Source of the DNA: an uncultured Eggerthellaceae bacterium
GTDB taxonomy: Bacteria > Actinomycetota > Coriobacteriia > Coriobacteriales > Eggerthellaceae
DNA: 64,000 nt
Assembly: GCA_958452575.1 (NCBI GenBank)
Contig: CAUDUM010000003.1
Span: 173,111 to 237,110, forward strand
Reading direction: 5' to 3'
Shown piece by piece: positions 43,929-53,159 of the stretch; the stretch's first letter is position 1, and each line of letters begins with the position of its first letter. The notes under the pieces were generated by a model. The model ran no database searches. It saw nothing but the letters and a program-made list of their open reading frames with translations, and had not been told where the DNA came from. Made by a program: the position numbers and the translations under genes.

Positions 43929-45155
43929 ATGGCAGAAGAAACCGCTGAGAAGCTGCCGGCGGGCAAGTGGCTTGCCAAGATCGCCGACAGCGTGTACGAA
44001 GACGCGCTTGAAGCCAAGGCGCGCGGCGAGAAGGTGGGCTGGATCTCGTCCAACTTCCCGCAGGAGATCCCGGAGACGCTGGGCCTGCACGTGGTGTATC
44101 CCGAAAGCCAGGCGGCAGCCATCTCCGCCAAGGGCGCCGGCCTTGCCATGTGCGAGCACGCCGAAGGCGAGCTGGGCTACTCCAACGACCTGTGCGCCTA
44201 CGCGCGCATCAGCCTGGCGTACGCCGATCTGGGCAAGTGCCCCAATGGCGAGCGCGAGATGCCGCTTCCGGACTTTGTGCTGTGCTGTAACAACATCTGC
44301 AACTGCATGATGAACTGGTACGAGAACCTGGGCCACGAGCTGGGCATCCCGGTGATCATGATCGACGTGCCGTTCAACGACAAGTACAGCGCCGATGCCA
44401 AGCGCATCGCCTACATGCGCGGCCAGTTCGACGCCGCCATTGAGCAGCTGTGCGAGATTACGGGCAAGACCTGGGATGAGGAGAAGTTCCTGAAGGTCTG
44501 CGAGATCTCCAACGCCGTGGGCGAGAAGTGGCTTGAGGCCACCACCTACATGAACTACAAGCCTTCGCCGCTGAAGGGTTACGACCTGTTCAACCACATG
44601 GCCGTGGCCACCATGGCGCGCGGCAAGCAGGAAAGCCTCGACGCTTTCACCGCCCTGGTGGAGGAGTACAAGCAGGCCGTGCGCGAGCACACCTCCACGT
44701 TCAAGGTGGAGGAGAAGAACCGCATCATGTTCGAGGGCATCGCCACCTGGCCGTACCTGCGCGTGACCTACTCCACGCTCAAAAACGCCGGCACCAACGT
44801 GACCGCCTGCGTGTACGGCCCGTCGTTCGCCTTCACCTACGGCAACACCGACGAGATGATGCGCGCCTACGCCGAGGTGCCCAACGCCATCAACCTGGAA
44901 CGCGCGGTGGAGTTGCGCAAGCAGCTGTGCCTGGACGGCAAGGTCGACGGCGGCCTGGTGCACGTCAACCGCTCCTGCAAGATGTGGTCGGGCATCGCCC
45001 CTGAGATGGGCCGCCGCATCGCTAACGATCTGAACATCCCCGTGGTCACCTTCGACGGCGACCAGTCCGACCCGCGCAACTTCAGCGAGGCGCAGTACGT
45101 CACGCGCGTCCAGGGCCTGGTCGAGATCATGGAATCCAACAAGAAGGAGGCTTAA
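43929..45155 (+). CDS. 2-hydroxyacyl-CoA dehydratase, alpha subunit (HadB/FldB-like)
   Basis: A 408-residue iron-sulfur protein of the HgdA/HadB/FldB family. Conserved features are GWISSNFPQEIPETLGLHVVYPE, MCEHAEGELGYSNDLCAYARI with two cysteines, FVLCCNNICNCMMNWYENL, and HVNRSCKMWSG. Cysteines in these positions ligate the [4Fe-4S] cluster. With the beta subunit it would dehydrate (R)-2-hydroxyacyl-CoA to the 2-enoyl-CoA by a ketyl-radical mechanism. GAGGGGG lies before the ATG. The beta gene follows after three bases. Confidence 0.92.
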   Translation: MAEETAEKLPAGKWLAKIADSVYEDALEAKARGEKVGWISSNFPQEIPETLGLHVVYPESQAAAISAKGAGLAMCEHAEGELGYSNDLCAYARISLAYADLGKCPNGEREMPLPDFVLCCNNICNCMMNWYENLGHELGIPVIMIDVPFNDKYSADAKRIAYMRGQFDAAIEQLCEITGKTWDEEKFLKVCEISNAVGEKWLEATTYMNYKPSPLKGYDLFNHMAVATMARGKQESLDAFTALVEEYKQAVREHTSTFKVEEKNRIMFEGIATWPYLRVTYSTLKNAGTNVTACVYGPSFAFTYGNTDEMMRAYAEVPNAINLERAVELRKQLCLDGKVDGGLVHVNRSCKMWSGIAPEMGRRIANDLNIPVVTFDGDQSDPRNFSEAQYVTRVQGLVEIMESNKKEA

Positions 45156-45158
45156 GCG

Positions 45159-46289
45159 ATGGCTGATATCGCATCGATGCTGGGCGCCTTCTCCGAGGTA
45201 GCCGCCCATCCGAGCAAGGAGCTCGACAAGCACCTGGCAGCCGGCAAGCGCGTGATCGGAGTGGGTCCCTACCATGTGCCCGAGGAGCTGGTGTACGCCG
45301 CCGGCGCCGTTCCGTTCGGCGTGTGGGGCATGGTCGGTCCGTCCGCCGAAGCCAAGAAGTACTTCCCGCCGTTTTACTGCTCCATCTGCCAGATGACGCT
45401 GGAGATGGGCCTTACCGGCGTGCTCGACAAGCTGTCGGGCATGATGATCACCGGCCTGTGCGACACGCTGCGCGCGTTCTCGCAGAACTGGAAGGCGGCC
45501 ATGGGCAGCAAGGTGCCGATGATCTACGTCACCAACGCCCAGAACCGTTTCCTGGAGGCCGGCCGCCAGTACTCCATCGAGGCGTACACCGAGGTCAAGC
45601 GCCGTGTGGAGGAGTGCTGCGACACGATCATCGGCGACGATGAGCTGATGGAGGCCATCAAGCTGTACAACCAGTGGCGTGCCGCCATGCGCGAGTTCGT
45701 CGAGCTGGCGGGCAGCCATCCCGCCGAGGTCGGCAACGCCGACCGCGTCGCGGTGGTCAACGCCGGCTACTACATGGACAAAGCCGAGCATCTGAAGATG
45801 GTGTGCGAGCTCAACGCCGCGCTGGCCGAGCTGCCCGCCTCCGCCGACGGTTACCGCAAGGTGGTGCTCTCGGGCATCTACCAGGACATCCCCGCCATCA
45901 CCGCGATCCTGGACGACAACAAGATCGCCGTGGTCGCCGACGACCTGGCCAAGGAGTCCCGCGCGTTCGCGCGCCAGGTTCCCGAGGAGGGCGACCCCAT
46001 CGAGGCGCTCGCCGACGGCTGGTGCGGGCTGCGCGCCGACACCGAGCTCTACGATCCCAAGAAGGAGCACGTCGACGTCCTCGTCCAGAAGGCGAAGGAT
46101 TCCGGCGCCGACGCCGTGATCATCCTGCTCGCCAAGTTCTGCGACCCCGAGGAGTTCGAGGCGCCGCTGGCCACCCGCGCCATCCGCGAGGCGGGTCTGA
46201 AGTGCATCACGGTGGAGATCGACCAGTCCACCGAAAGCTACGAGCAGGCTCGCACCCAGGTGCAGACGCTGGCCGAGCTGATCGGTTAA
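45159..46289 (+). CDS. 2-hydroxyacyl-CoA dehydratase, beta subunit (HadC/FldC-like)
   Basis: A 376-residue partner of the preceding gene. It has GVGPYHVPEELVYAAGAVPFGVWG at the N-terminus, FYCSICQMTLEMGLTG, MITGLCDTLRAFSQNWK and LLAKFCDPEEFE, giving the cysteines of the second cluster. It is translationally close to the alpha subunit and ends the tight operon. The dehydratase needs reductive activation by an ATPase (HadI/FldI/HgdC type); none is encoded in this window. Confidence 0.92.
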   Translation: MADIASMLGAFSEVAAHPSKELDKHLAAGKRVIGVGPYHVPEELVYAAGAVPFGVWGMVGPSAEAKKYFPPFYCSICQMTLEMGLTGVLDKLSGMMITGLCDTLRAFSQNWKAAMGSKVPMIYVTNAQNRFLEAGRQYSIEAYTEVKRRVEECCDTIIGDDELMEAIKLYNQWRAAMREFVELAGSHPAEVGNADRVAVVNAGYYMDKAEHLKMVCELNAALAELPASADGYRKVVLSGIYQDIPAITAILDDNKIAVVADDLAKESRAFARQVPEEGDPIEALADGWCGLRADTELYDPKKEHVDVLVQKAKDSGADAVIILLAKFCDPEEFEAPLATRAIREAGLKCITVEIDQSTESYEQARTQVQTLAELIG

Positions 46290-46364
46290 GGAATATGCGT
46301 CGCCGTTCCGAGCGGCGCGCAGGACTGCGGGCGCGTTGACGCGCAACCGCCACGAGTCTTTTCA

Positions 46365-46409
46365 GAGGACCCGATCCCGGAATGCAGCTGGGGTCGGGCC
46401 CTCCGCTTT
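46365..46409 (+). terminator. Terminator after the dehydratase operon
   Basis: GAGGACCCGATCCC pairs with GGGGTCGGGCCCTC (14 bp, two wobbles) around an 11-base loop, then CGCTTTT. Confidence 0.7.
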
Positions 46410-46490
46410 TCGTGCAAGGGAGAATGCGGATGGGAATGAGGGGGGCCTGACCTCCTTTTGTCGCCGGATGCGGTTCGGCGGATTCCGACG

Positions 46491-46520
46491 TTGTCATGAG
46501 ATGCGTTTTTGGCGGATAAT
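46491..46520 (+). promoter_or_regulatory. Promoter of the FAD oxidase gene
   Basis: TTGTCA, an 18-base spacer and GATAAT, about 70 bases before the start codon. It makes the oxidase independently transcribed from the dehydratase operon. The 301-base gap holds this, the terminator and no gene. Confidence 0.55.
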
Positions 46521-46590
46521 GGAAATTGCGCACATGCGCGGGCGGGTGCGTCCCGCCGCTTCTGCCAGGCATGCATCCAAGGAGGTCTCC

Positions 46591-48009
46591 ATGACCACGT
46601 ACGGCGAACTGAACGCGGATCTGATCGGCCGGCTCGAAAAGATCGTCGGCGCCGATAACTGCCTTACCGGCGACGCCATCGGCGACGATTACACCCATGA
46701 CGAGATGCCCATCTACGGCTCCCATGCCCCTGCGGCGGTGTGCCTGCCCGCCTCCACCGAGGAGGTCGCCGCCATCATGGCGCTGTGCAGCGAGCACGAC
46801 ATCCCCGTGACCGTGCGCGGCGCGGGCACCGGCTTGGTGGGCGGCTGCGTGCCGCTTCACGGCGGCGTGGTGCTGTGCACGATGCGCATGGACAAGATCC
46901 TGGAATACGATAAGGACAACCTCACCGTCCGCGTGCAGCCGGGCGTGCGCCTGTGCGACCTGATCGACGACGTGGCGGCCCACGGGCTGTTCTATCCTCC
47001 CGATCCCGGCGAGAAGACCGGCTCGATCGGCGGCAACGTGGTGACTAACGCCGGCGGCATGCGCGCGGTCAAGTACGGCACCACGCGCGACTATGTGCTC
47101 GCGGCGACGGTCGTGCTGCCGTCGGGCGAGGTGATGGAGCTTGGCCGCGCGGTCACCAAGACCAGCTCGGGCTACAGCCTGCTGCACCTGGTCATCGGCT
47201 CGGAGGGCACGCTCGCGATCGTCACCGAGATCACGCTCAAGCTGATCGCCCGCCCCGAGGCGTCCATGAGCTTCATCCTTCCCTTCGCCGACATCGACGC
47301 TGCCATCGCGTCCGTCCCCGGCATCAAGCTGGCAGGTCTGGACCCTCAGTCGATCGAGTTCATGGAGCGCGACATCGTGGTGGATGCCGAGGAGCACACC
47401 GGCAACCACGTGTTCCCCGCCGAGGTGGACGGCCAGGAGGCGACCGCCTACATCCTCATCACGCTGGACGGGACCGACGTGGACGAGATCTTCCAACGCG
47501 CCGAGAAGCTGGCCGAGATCGCCGACGAGGCCGGCGCGTTCGACGTGCTCGTGATCGATCAACCCTCCGAGCGCGAGGCTGTGTGGCAGGTGCGCGACGC
47601 GCTGCTCACGGTGATCGAGCACGAGGCCGAGCTGCTCGATGAGATGGACGTGGTCGTGCCGGTCAACCGCATCGCGGAGTTCCTCGGATACATCTACGGC
47701 GTGGGCGCCGAGCGCGGTATCCGCATCCGCTCGTTCGGCCACGCTGGTGACGGCAATCTGCACGTCTATTGCGCAGGAAAGGGCATCGACGAGGACGAGT
47801 TCCGCATCAAGGCCGCCGAGATCATGAAGCTTGCTTACGAAAAGTGCGACGAGCTGGGCGGCCTGGTGTCGGGTGAGCATGGTATCGGGCATGCGAAGAA
47901 GGAATACCTGCGCGAGTCGGTGGGCGAGACCGCCTACGGCTTGATGGCGGGCATCAAGAAGGTGTTCGACCCCAAGGGCATCTTGAATCCCGGCAAAGTG
48001 TGCAGCTAG
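46591..48009 (+). CDS. FAD-linked 2-hydroxy acid oxidase/dehydrogenase (GlcD-like)
   Basis: A 472-residue VAO-family flavoprotein. The FAD-binding segment is VTVRGAGTGLVGGCVPLHGGVVL and GEKTGSIGGNVVTNAGGMRAVKYGTTRDYV. The C-terminal catalytic domain has IRIRSFGHAGDGNLHVYC with the active-site histidines and GLVSGEHGIGHAKKEYL. Relatives oxidise D-lactate, glycolate or D-2-hydroxyglutarate to 2-oxo acids. Beside a 2-hydroxyacyl-CoA dehydratase operon it could interconvert the same 2-hydroxy acid with its 2-oxo acid. AAGGAGGT precedes the ATG. Confidence 0.93.
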   Translation: MTTYGELNADLIGRLEKIVGADNCLTGDAIGDDYTHDEMPIYGSHAPAAVCLPASTEEVAAIMALCSEHDIPVTVRGAGTGLVGGCVPLHGGVVLCTMRMDKILEYDKDNLTVRVQPGVRLCDLIDDVAAHGLFYPPDPGEKTGSIGGNVVTNAGGMRAVKYGTTRDYVLAATVVLPSGEVMELGRAVTKTSSGYSLLHLVIGSEGTLAIVTEITLKLIARPEASMSFILPFADIDAAIASVPGIKLAGLDPQSIEFMERDIVVDAEEHTGNHVFPAEVDGQEATAYILITLDGTDVDEIFQRAEKLAEIADEAGAFDVLVIDQPSEREAVWQVRDALLTVIEHEAELLDEMDVVVPVNRIAEFLGYIYGVGAERGIRIRSFGHAGDGNLHVYCAGKGIDEDEFRIKAAEIMKLAYEKCDELGGLVSGEHGIGHAKKEYLRESVGETAYGLMAGIKKVFDPKGILNPGKVCS

Positions 48010-48079
48010 GCATCTGCGGGAGCCGGAGTCGTTTTATCCGCGCATACGGATGAACGGCGGCTCTTTCGGCATCCCGGGG

Positions 48080-48088
48080 TGATAGAAT
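48080..48088 (+). promoter_or_regulatory. Extended -10 promoter of the DJ-1 family gene
   Basis: TGATAGAAT, TGn plus -10 hexamer, 59 bases before the start codon; no evident -35 box. Confidence 0.45.
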
Positions 48089-48146
48089 CATGCTGTCATG
48101 CAAAAGCATGGAAATCGTTGCGGTAAGCGATGAGGAGGAATTGCGT

Positions 48147-48725
48147 ATGACTAAAAAGGTGCTGATGCTGTGCGGTGATTACACCGAGGACTACGAGACC
48201 ATGGTGCCGTTCCAGGCCCTGTCCATGCTGGGCTACCAGGTGGACGCGGTCTGCCCCGACAAGAAGTCGGGCGATGTGGTGCGCACCGCCGTCCATGACT
48301 TCGTGGGCGACCAGACCTACACCGAGCTTCGCGGCCACAACTTCGCGCTGACCGCCGATTTCGATGCGGTGAACGTCGAGGACTACGCCGGCCTGTTCAT
48401 CACCGGCGGCCGCGCTCCCGAGTACATCCGCCTGAATCCGCGCGTGCTGGAGATCACCCGCGAGTTCTTCGCCGCAAACAAGCCCGTTGCGGCCATCTGC
48501 CACGGCCCGCAGGTCCTGGCTGCCGCCGGCGTGCTCGAAGGCTACAAGGCCACCGCGTATCCCGCCGTCGGCCCGGACGTGACCGCTGCGGGCGGCACGT
48601 ACGTCGAGGCTGAGATGGATGCCGCCGTGGTCGACCGCAACCTGGTCACCTCTCCGGCATGGCCGGGCGACACCGCCATCTGCCGCGAGTTCGCCAAGCT
48701 CATGGGCGCCAAGTGGGAGATCTAA
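48147..48725 (+). CDS. DJ-1/PfpI family protein
   Basis: A 192-residue class I glutamine amidotransferase-like protein. The nucleophile cysteine is in AAICHGPQVLAAAG and the upstream acid in DYTEDYETMVPFQAL. LFITGGRAPEYIRLNP is typical. Related enzymes are deglycases, chaperones or peptidases; which applies is unknown. The start is fixed by GAGGAGGAA six bases before the ATG, rather than the ATG 57 bases upstream. A strong terminator follows. Confidence 0.92.
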   Translation: MTKKVLMLCGDYTEDYETMVPFQALSMLGYQVDAVCPDKKSGDVVRTAVHDFVGDQTYTELRGHNFALTADFDAVNVEDYAGLFITGGRAPEYIRLNPRVLEITREFFAANKPVAAICHGPQVLAAAGVLEGYKATAYPAVGPDVTAAGGTYVEAEMDAAVVDRNLVTSPAWPGDTAICREFAKLMGAKWEI

Positions 48726-48751
48726 CCCCGATTCGCTGACATAGCCTGAAA

Positions 48752-48789
48752 CAAGAGGGTCCGCGCAGGTCGCGGACCCTCTTGCTTTT
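48752..48789 (+). terminator. Rho-independent terminator of the DJ-1 family gene
   Basis: CAAGAGGGTCCGCG and its exact complement (14 bp) around CAGGT, followed by CTTTTC. Confidence 0.85.
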
Positions 48790-48846
48790 CAGATGCCACG
48801 TGTGGAGTGGGATGAGAAAAACCTCCGTCCCTTTTTCTCATCCGCG

Positions 48847-49539
48847 TCACGGCAGGGCGATGACGTCGTAGCGGACGGCTTTGCCTGCCAAGGAATAGCT
48901 GGGCTTGACGTCGGCGAGCCAGGGGCCTTTGGGCGGGCGCTTGATGATGACCTTGCGGGGATGCGCGGAAAGCGCGGCTTGCAGCAGCGCTTCGGCGTCG
49001 TCGCAGGGGGCTTCCAGATGATGGAGGAGCTGGAACTTCTTTTTGACCGCAGCGCTTTTCTGCCGTGCGGGGAACATCGGATCGAGGTAGATGACGGAGG
49101 GGGAGGATCCCTCGCCTTCACCCATGCGCTCAAGCGCCGCGATGCTGTCGCCGCAGTCGAGCTTCATGCGTGCCACGATGGCTGCGAGCTGCGGATCGGC
49201 TGCAGCGCGTCGAAGCGCGTCGTCCAAAAGCGCCGCCATGACGGGATTCCGCTCGAACATCCGCACCTTAAACCCCGCCGCCGCAAGCAGCAGCGAATCT
49301 TCGCCCAAGCCGGCGGTGGCGTCGACCGCAAGGGGCGCATCGCCTTGCGCGCGCTTTACCTTGGACGCGCGCACGAGCAGCTCGCGTTGGAGCCTTCCGG
49401 GTTTGAGACGGTCCGCCATCTCGCGGAAGTCGACGCGCAGCGTCATTCCGTCGCCGGCTAGGGCAAGCCCCTGCTCGTCGCGTTCAAGCGCCAGGCCGCA
49501 TCGCGCAGCTTCGTTTTTCGCCTTGGCGAACAGATCCAT
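48847..49539 (-). CDS. rsmJ: 16S rRNA (guanine1516-N2)-methyltransferase
   Basis: A 230-residue SAM-dependent methyltransferase. LAVDATAGLGEDSLLLAAAGFKVRMFERN is motif I of RsmJ, followed by the catalytic-loop motif IYLDPMFPARQKSA and VIIKRPPKGPWL, both diagnostic of RsmJ. It would modify G1516 in helix 45 of 16S rRNA. RsmJ is best known in gammaproteobacteria, but related proteins occur in Gram-positives. AAGGAAAGGAAGC on the minus strand precedes the ATG. Confidence 0.88.
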   Translation of the reverse strand: MDLFAKAKNEAARCGLALERDEQGLALAGDGMTLRVDFREMADRLKPGRLQRELLVRASKVKRAQGDAPLAVDATAGLGEDSLLLAAAGFKVRMFERNPVMAALLDDALRRAAADPQLAAIVARMKLDCGDSIAALERMGEGEGSSPSVIYLDPMFPARQKSAAVKKKFQLLHHLEAPCDDAEALLQAALSAHPRKVIIKRPPKGPWLADVKPSYSLAGKAVRYDVIALP

Positions 49540-49699
49540 CGTCCTTTGCTTCCTTTCCGCGCGCCGTTCGGATGTCGACCTTGCCGGAGGGGGCGGGTCG
49601 ATTGCGGCGCGGTTTCTCCATCCTAGCAGCGCGATCGCGGTTTAGCCAGCGGTCTTTGGATGCGGACCCATGCATTCCGGCAAGCCCGTGATCGACTTT

Positions 49700-50621
49700 T
49701 GCGCAAGGTGCAACCAGCATCTTCGGGCAGCTTGGCGGTCGCGGGCGGTCTTTGTTCGGCCCGGTCGGAGGCTCCCTGCTCGGGCTGATCGCCGGCGCGG
49801 CGCTGCTCGTCCACTCCCATGTGTAACCAGATCGATGAAAACCAGGAGCGCCTTGAGGCGTTCGCGCGGATCGTGGGCGAGGGATTTGTGGCGCGGGACG
49901 GCTCGGAGCTCTCGGACGAGGCGCGGGAGTTCGTCGATGGCACGCTTTCGCTCAACCGCTTGCTGGACGGATACACCGAGGAGTTCGACGGCATGGTGGC
50001 GGTTGTCAAGGACGGCACCGTGCTTTTGACCGACAGCGACCAGTTCAAGGCTGGCGTCTCGATCGATATGTTCTTCGGGGAGGGCAGCGGGCCCATCCTG
50101 TCCGAATACGCGTCCTCGGGGAAGATGGTCCAGCTGGTCTATTCTGACGAGAACCTGTTTGAGCCGGCAGAGGAGGATCGAATCTACTCTTTGCAGGTCG
50201 CCTACCTTCGCGTGGGGCAGGTGGACGATTACCTTGTGTTGATGATCCAGCCTGCCAGCATGGTGTTCGCCGACCGGGCGGGGGTCATGGTATGGCTCAC
50301 GCTGTCGGCGCTGGTGCTGCTTTTGGTGGTGTTCGCCGCCTCGTCGCGCACTACGCGTACCCCGATGCGACGCTCGAGCGTCCCGGCGAGGTGCGCGTCT
50401 CGTACACCTGCAGCGCCGAACCGCCTTCGATCACGGTTGAGATCGCCGACGAGGGTATCCCGTTCGACCCGGTGGCGCGGCCCGATGCCGTCGCGCCCAA
50501 GAGCATCGAGGACGCTCGAATCGGCGGATTGGGCATCCTCATGGCCAAGAAGAGCGTCGACGAGATGCGCTACGAGCGCACGGATGGCGCGAACGTGGTG
50601 ACGATCATCAAGAAATGGTAG
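49700..50621 (+). pseudogene. Decayed fusion of a membrane sensor and an RsbW-like kinase domain
   Basis: Three pieces in three frames. (1) A membrane segment, GGSLLGLIAGAALLVHSHV, ending at a stop at 49821-49823. (2) From 49819, NQIDENQERLEAFARIVG onward: an extracytoplasmic sensor region of about 150 residues and a second membrane segment (MVWLTLSALVLLLVVFAAS). (3) From about 50340 in another frame, VAHYAYPDATLERPGEVRVSY, IADEGIPFDPVARPDA and GGLGILMAKKSVDEM, the C-terminal half of an HATPase_c anti-sigma kinase. The cytoplasmic part of the sensor (perhaps a SpoIIE-type phosphatase) and the kinase's N-terminal half are missing. This looks like a deletion that joined neighbouring partner-switching genes. 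Confidence 0.65.
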
Positions 50622-50714
50622 CGGCTGCCGTGCCGTGCCGGTGAAGCGGCGCGCACCGTCGTCCGCCGCGGGCCTTGGCGATCCGTACGGCTAGACGGCG
50701 CGGTCGTCGACTGG

Positions 50715-52103
50715 TCAGCGCTCTTCTCTGTCGCTTGGGTGCACGCGATAGTACTGGCCCTTGGCCTCGTACATGTTCTTGTCCGCCTCGTCGAACTGCT
50801 CCTCGACATCGCAGTTCTCGCTGCGGAACGACAGGCCGACCGCGATGCTGATGTGGTGCGCCTTCATGCTGCGGCATACGCGCGAGATGCCGCTTTCGAA
50901 CAGCTTGCGATCCGACTCGGCGTCGATGATCATGAACTCGTCTCCGCCGATGCGGTACGCCTTGCCCTCGAAGCACGACATGATGATGTCCGCCGCGCGG
51001 CGTATCAGGTCGTCTCCGGCGCGATGCCCGTGCAGGTCGTTGGTCCGCTTGAGGCCGTTGATATCGAAATACGCGATGCCCAGATGGTCGAAGGAGCTTT
51101 CATGCCCGTCGCTCAGCTGTTGGTTGAACTTGTTGCGGTTGAACATGCCGGTGAGCGAATCCTCGAAGCTCTGCTTTTCGAGCGCCTGCTCCAGCTCGAT
51201 GCGGTCCGAGATATCGAACACGATCTTCTGGATGATGTCGCCGCGATCGTCCCTGCCGATGAACTCGTTGTTGGAGGATATGTAGACGATCTCTCCGGAA
51301 GGTCGCCTGAGTTTGCAGACCATCTCGGCTCGGTCGCCCGGATTCTTCAGGCTTGCCATGAGCGAGCGCGCCATTTGGGCGTCCTCATCGACAAGCAGTT
51401 CGCAGTAACCGTTGGACCAATCGAGGCCCTGCAGCTCTTCATCCGGGATGCCTATGATCCGGGCGGTCGCGGGATTGATGAAGGCTGGCTCGTAGCCGTC
51501 TTCGGTGCGCAGCAGGCGCATGATCGAACAGGGGGCGATGGCGTAGATGCTGGCAAGCTCGGCGCTTTGCTCTTCGAGGATGCGCGCCTGCTCCGCAAGG
51601 CGCTCCTGCAGATAGTCGTAGGATTGCGCGGACATATGCGTGGGGAACCCCACATCGTCCGAGGTCATCTCAGCATAGGGGTTCGAAAGGTGGATGTGGA
51701 AGCATTTGAGGCTTCCGCCGCGGATACGAAACCCCATGGTGGTGCGCTGATGCACGCGGATGCAGGCCTTTGCCGAGGGGTCGGTGGCCACCCAGTAGGT
51801 GCCGGAGACCAGGTACACGCCGGGGGCGGGCTCGATGACGTCGAAGTGCTCATCGGTGATGTTGCAGAGGAGCACCTTGCCTCTGAACTCGTTGAAGATG
51901 GCGGCGACGGTGCTGCTGCCGATGGCGTACTCGTGCTCGGCGGCGCCGAACCAGCTGAAGCACTCGTCATCGTCGTCAAGCAGCTCGATCAGCGCGTCGA
52001 CGTCGTTTTCGCAGTAATGCTTGTGCAGGATGTAGCTTGCGAGGCGGGCGGCTTCCTGTTTGCCGTCGAAGCCGTCGATGGAGGGAAATGAGGATTCGTT
52101 CAT
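50715..52103 (-). CDS. Diguanylate cyclase with NTF2-like and PAS domains
   Basis: A 462-residue soluble signalling protein. Residues about 15-140 resemble SnoaL/NTF2-like ligand-binding folds (HKHYCENDVDALIELLDDDDECFSWFG, TGTYWV-like SGTYWVATD). A short coiled coil (LQERLAEQARILEEQSAEL) leads to a PAS domain (about 165-295), then a GGDEF domain with SLTGMFNRNKFNQQL, FDINGLKRTND and intact YRIGGDEFMII. It should make cyclic di-GMP from GTP. No EAL domain and no obvious RxxD inhibitory site. The ATG with GAAGG upstream was chosen over one 144 bases earlier. Confidence 0.92.
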   Translation of the reverse strand: MNESSFPSIDGFDGKQEAARLASYILHKHYCENDVDALIELLDDDDECFSWFGAAEHEYAIGSSTVAAIFNEFRGKVLLCNITDEHFDVIEPAPGVYLVSGTYWVATDPSAKACIRVHQRTTMGFRIRGGSLKCFHIHLSNPYAEMTSDDVGFPTHMSAQSYDYLQERLAEQARILEEQSAELASIYAIAPCSIMRLLRTEDGYEPAFINPATARIIGIPDEELQGLDWSNGYCELLVDEDAQMARSLMASLKNPGDRAEMVCKLRRPSGEIVYISSNNEFIGRDDRGDIIQKIVFDISDRIELEQALEKQSFEDSLTGMFNRNKFNQQLSDGHESSFDHLGIAYFDINGLKRTNDLHGHRAGDDLIRRAADIIMSCFEGKAYRIGGDEFMIIDAESDRKLFESGISRVCRSMKAHHISIAVGLSFRSENCDVEEQFDEADKNMYEAKGQYYRVHPSDREER

Positions 52104-52391
52104 CGTGCTGGGACCTTCGTCTTTGCATACATGAATGGATCCGGTGTCGATCCGGGTGGGTGTTTGCCTGGCGCTCACCATGATATACCACCCGTCAGGT
52201 GATAGTTGCCGCATTGACCGGAATAAACGAATCGCTGAGAAGGGCATCCCGTTCTGCCTGCAGGGTGATTCGGGATCTGCGGGCGCGGTCTAGCGCTGGC
52301 AGGATCGAGGCGCTTGACGCTTTATAAGCGAAAGCATAATCTGAAACCATGATATAAGTAACATGATGTAATGAATCGAAAGGAGCATCTC

Positions 52392-52871
52392 ATGGGAAAG
52401 ACATTGGTCGCGTATTTCTCCGCCACGGGCACGACCGCGCACGCTGCGCGAGGGATCGCAGAGGCTCTGGGCGCCGATCTATACGAGATCGAGCCCGCTC
52501 AGCCCTACACTTCGGCTGATTTGAACTGGCATGATCGCAATAGCCGCAGTTCGGTGGAGATGAACGACGAGTCGTGCCGCCCCGCCATCGCTGGCGCGGC
52601 ATGCGATGTGAGCGCTTACGACGCGGTCTTCGTCGGGTTTCCGGTGTGGTGGTACGTGGAGCCGCGCATCATTGACACGTTCTTGGAGTCGCATGATTTC
52701 AGCGGAAAGACGATCATTCCCTTTGCCACCAGCGGCGGCAGCGGTTTGGGCAAGGCTCCCCAGCGCATGCAGAAGATCGCCGCGGGCTCCACGGTCGTGG
52801 AGGGCAGACTGCTCAACGGGCGCCAGAGCGCGGAGAGCCTGCGCGCATGGGCGGAGGAGCTGGGGCTGTAG
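52392..52871 (+). CDS. Flavodoxin
   Basis: A 159-residue FMN-binding electron carrier or reductase of the flavodoxin-4 group. The phosphate loop is VAYFSATGTTAHAA, then FPVWWYVEPRIIDTFLESHDFSGKTIIPFATSGGSG, typical of the group. GAAAGGAG precedes the ATG. It lies among other flavin and iron-sulfur proteins; a specific partner is not evident. TTGACG (52314) and CATAAT (52335) are possible promoter boxes with a short spacer. Confidence 0.93.
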   Translation: MGKTLVAYFSATGTTAHAARGIAEALGADLYEIEPAQPYTSADLNWHDRNSRSSVEMNDESCRPAIAGAACDVSAYDAVFVGFPVWWYVEPRIIDTFLESHDFSGKTIIPFATSGGSGLGKAPQRMQKIAAGSTVVEGRLLNGRQSAESLRAWAEELGL

Positions 52872-52901
52872 CGGCACGGATTCGCCGTGGGCGGGGCGCT
52901 T

Positions 52902-53159
52902 CTACTCGGCGTTTTCTTGCTCGGGAGAGGCGTCGTCATGCTCGGATGCGGCCCCGTCCCGCCCGCCTTCCCTGCGGGCGAGGCGTCGCTGCTGCGCCTC
53001 CTCTTCGATCTCACGTGCGAAGCGGTCCATCTTCTCCTCGGCGGCGCTGCGGATGCCGAACAGCGTGCGCCCGCTGGAGAACGTCGGCTGCTCGTCGCCG
53101 TTCATCTGAATGCGCAGCTGGTCTTGGATGCGCTTCCATCTTTTCTCGAAATCGTCCAT
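52902..53159 (-). CDS. Small charged hypothetical protein
   Basis: An 85-residue, mostly helical protein starting MDDFEKRWKRIQDQL, with a central EEKMDRFAREIEEEAQQRRLARR helix and an acidic tail. No family recognised. It is convergent with flavodoxin. Codon third positions are GC-rich as in its neighbours, supporting it as a gene, but the ribosome binding site is weak and an ATG 18 bases upstream is also open. Confidence 0.5.
   Translation of the reverse strand: MDDFEKRWKRIQDQLRIQMNGDEQPTFSSGRTLFGIRSAAEEKMDRFAREIEEEAQQRRLARREGGRDGAASEHDDASPEQENAE

Noticed and set aside
43879..44310. A 143-codon open frame over the start of the dehydratase alpha subunit
   Set aside because: Basic, Arg/Ser/Ala-rich out-of-frame translation of the alpha subunit gene.
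46336..46590. N-terminal extension of the FAD oxidase from an upstream ATG
   Set aside because: The extra 85 codons run through the terminator and promoter, and the downstream ATG has a strong AAGGAGGT site and matches the family start.
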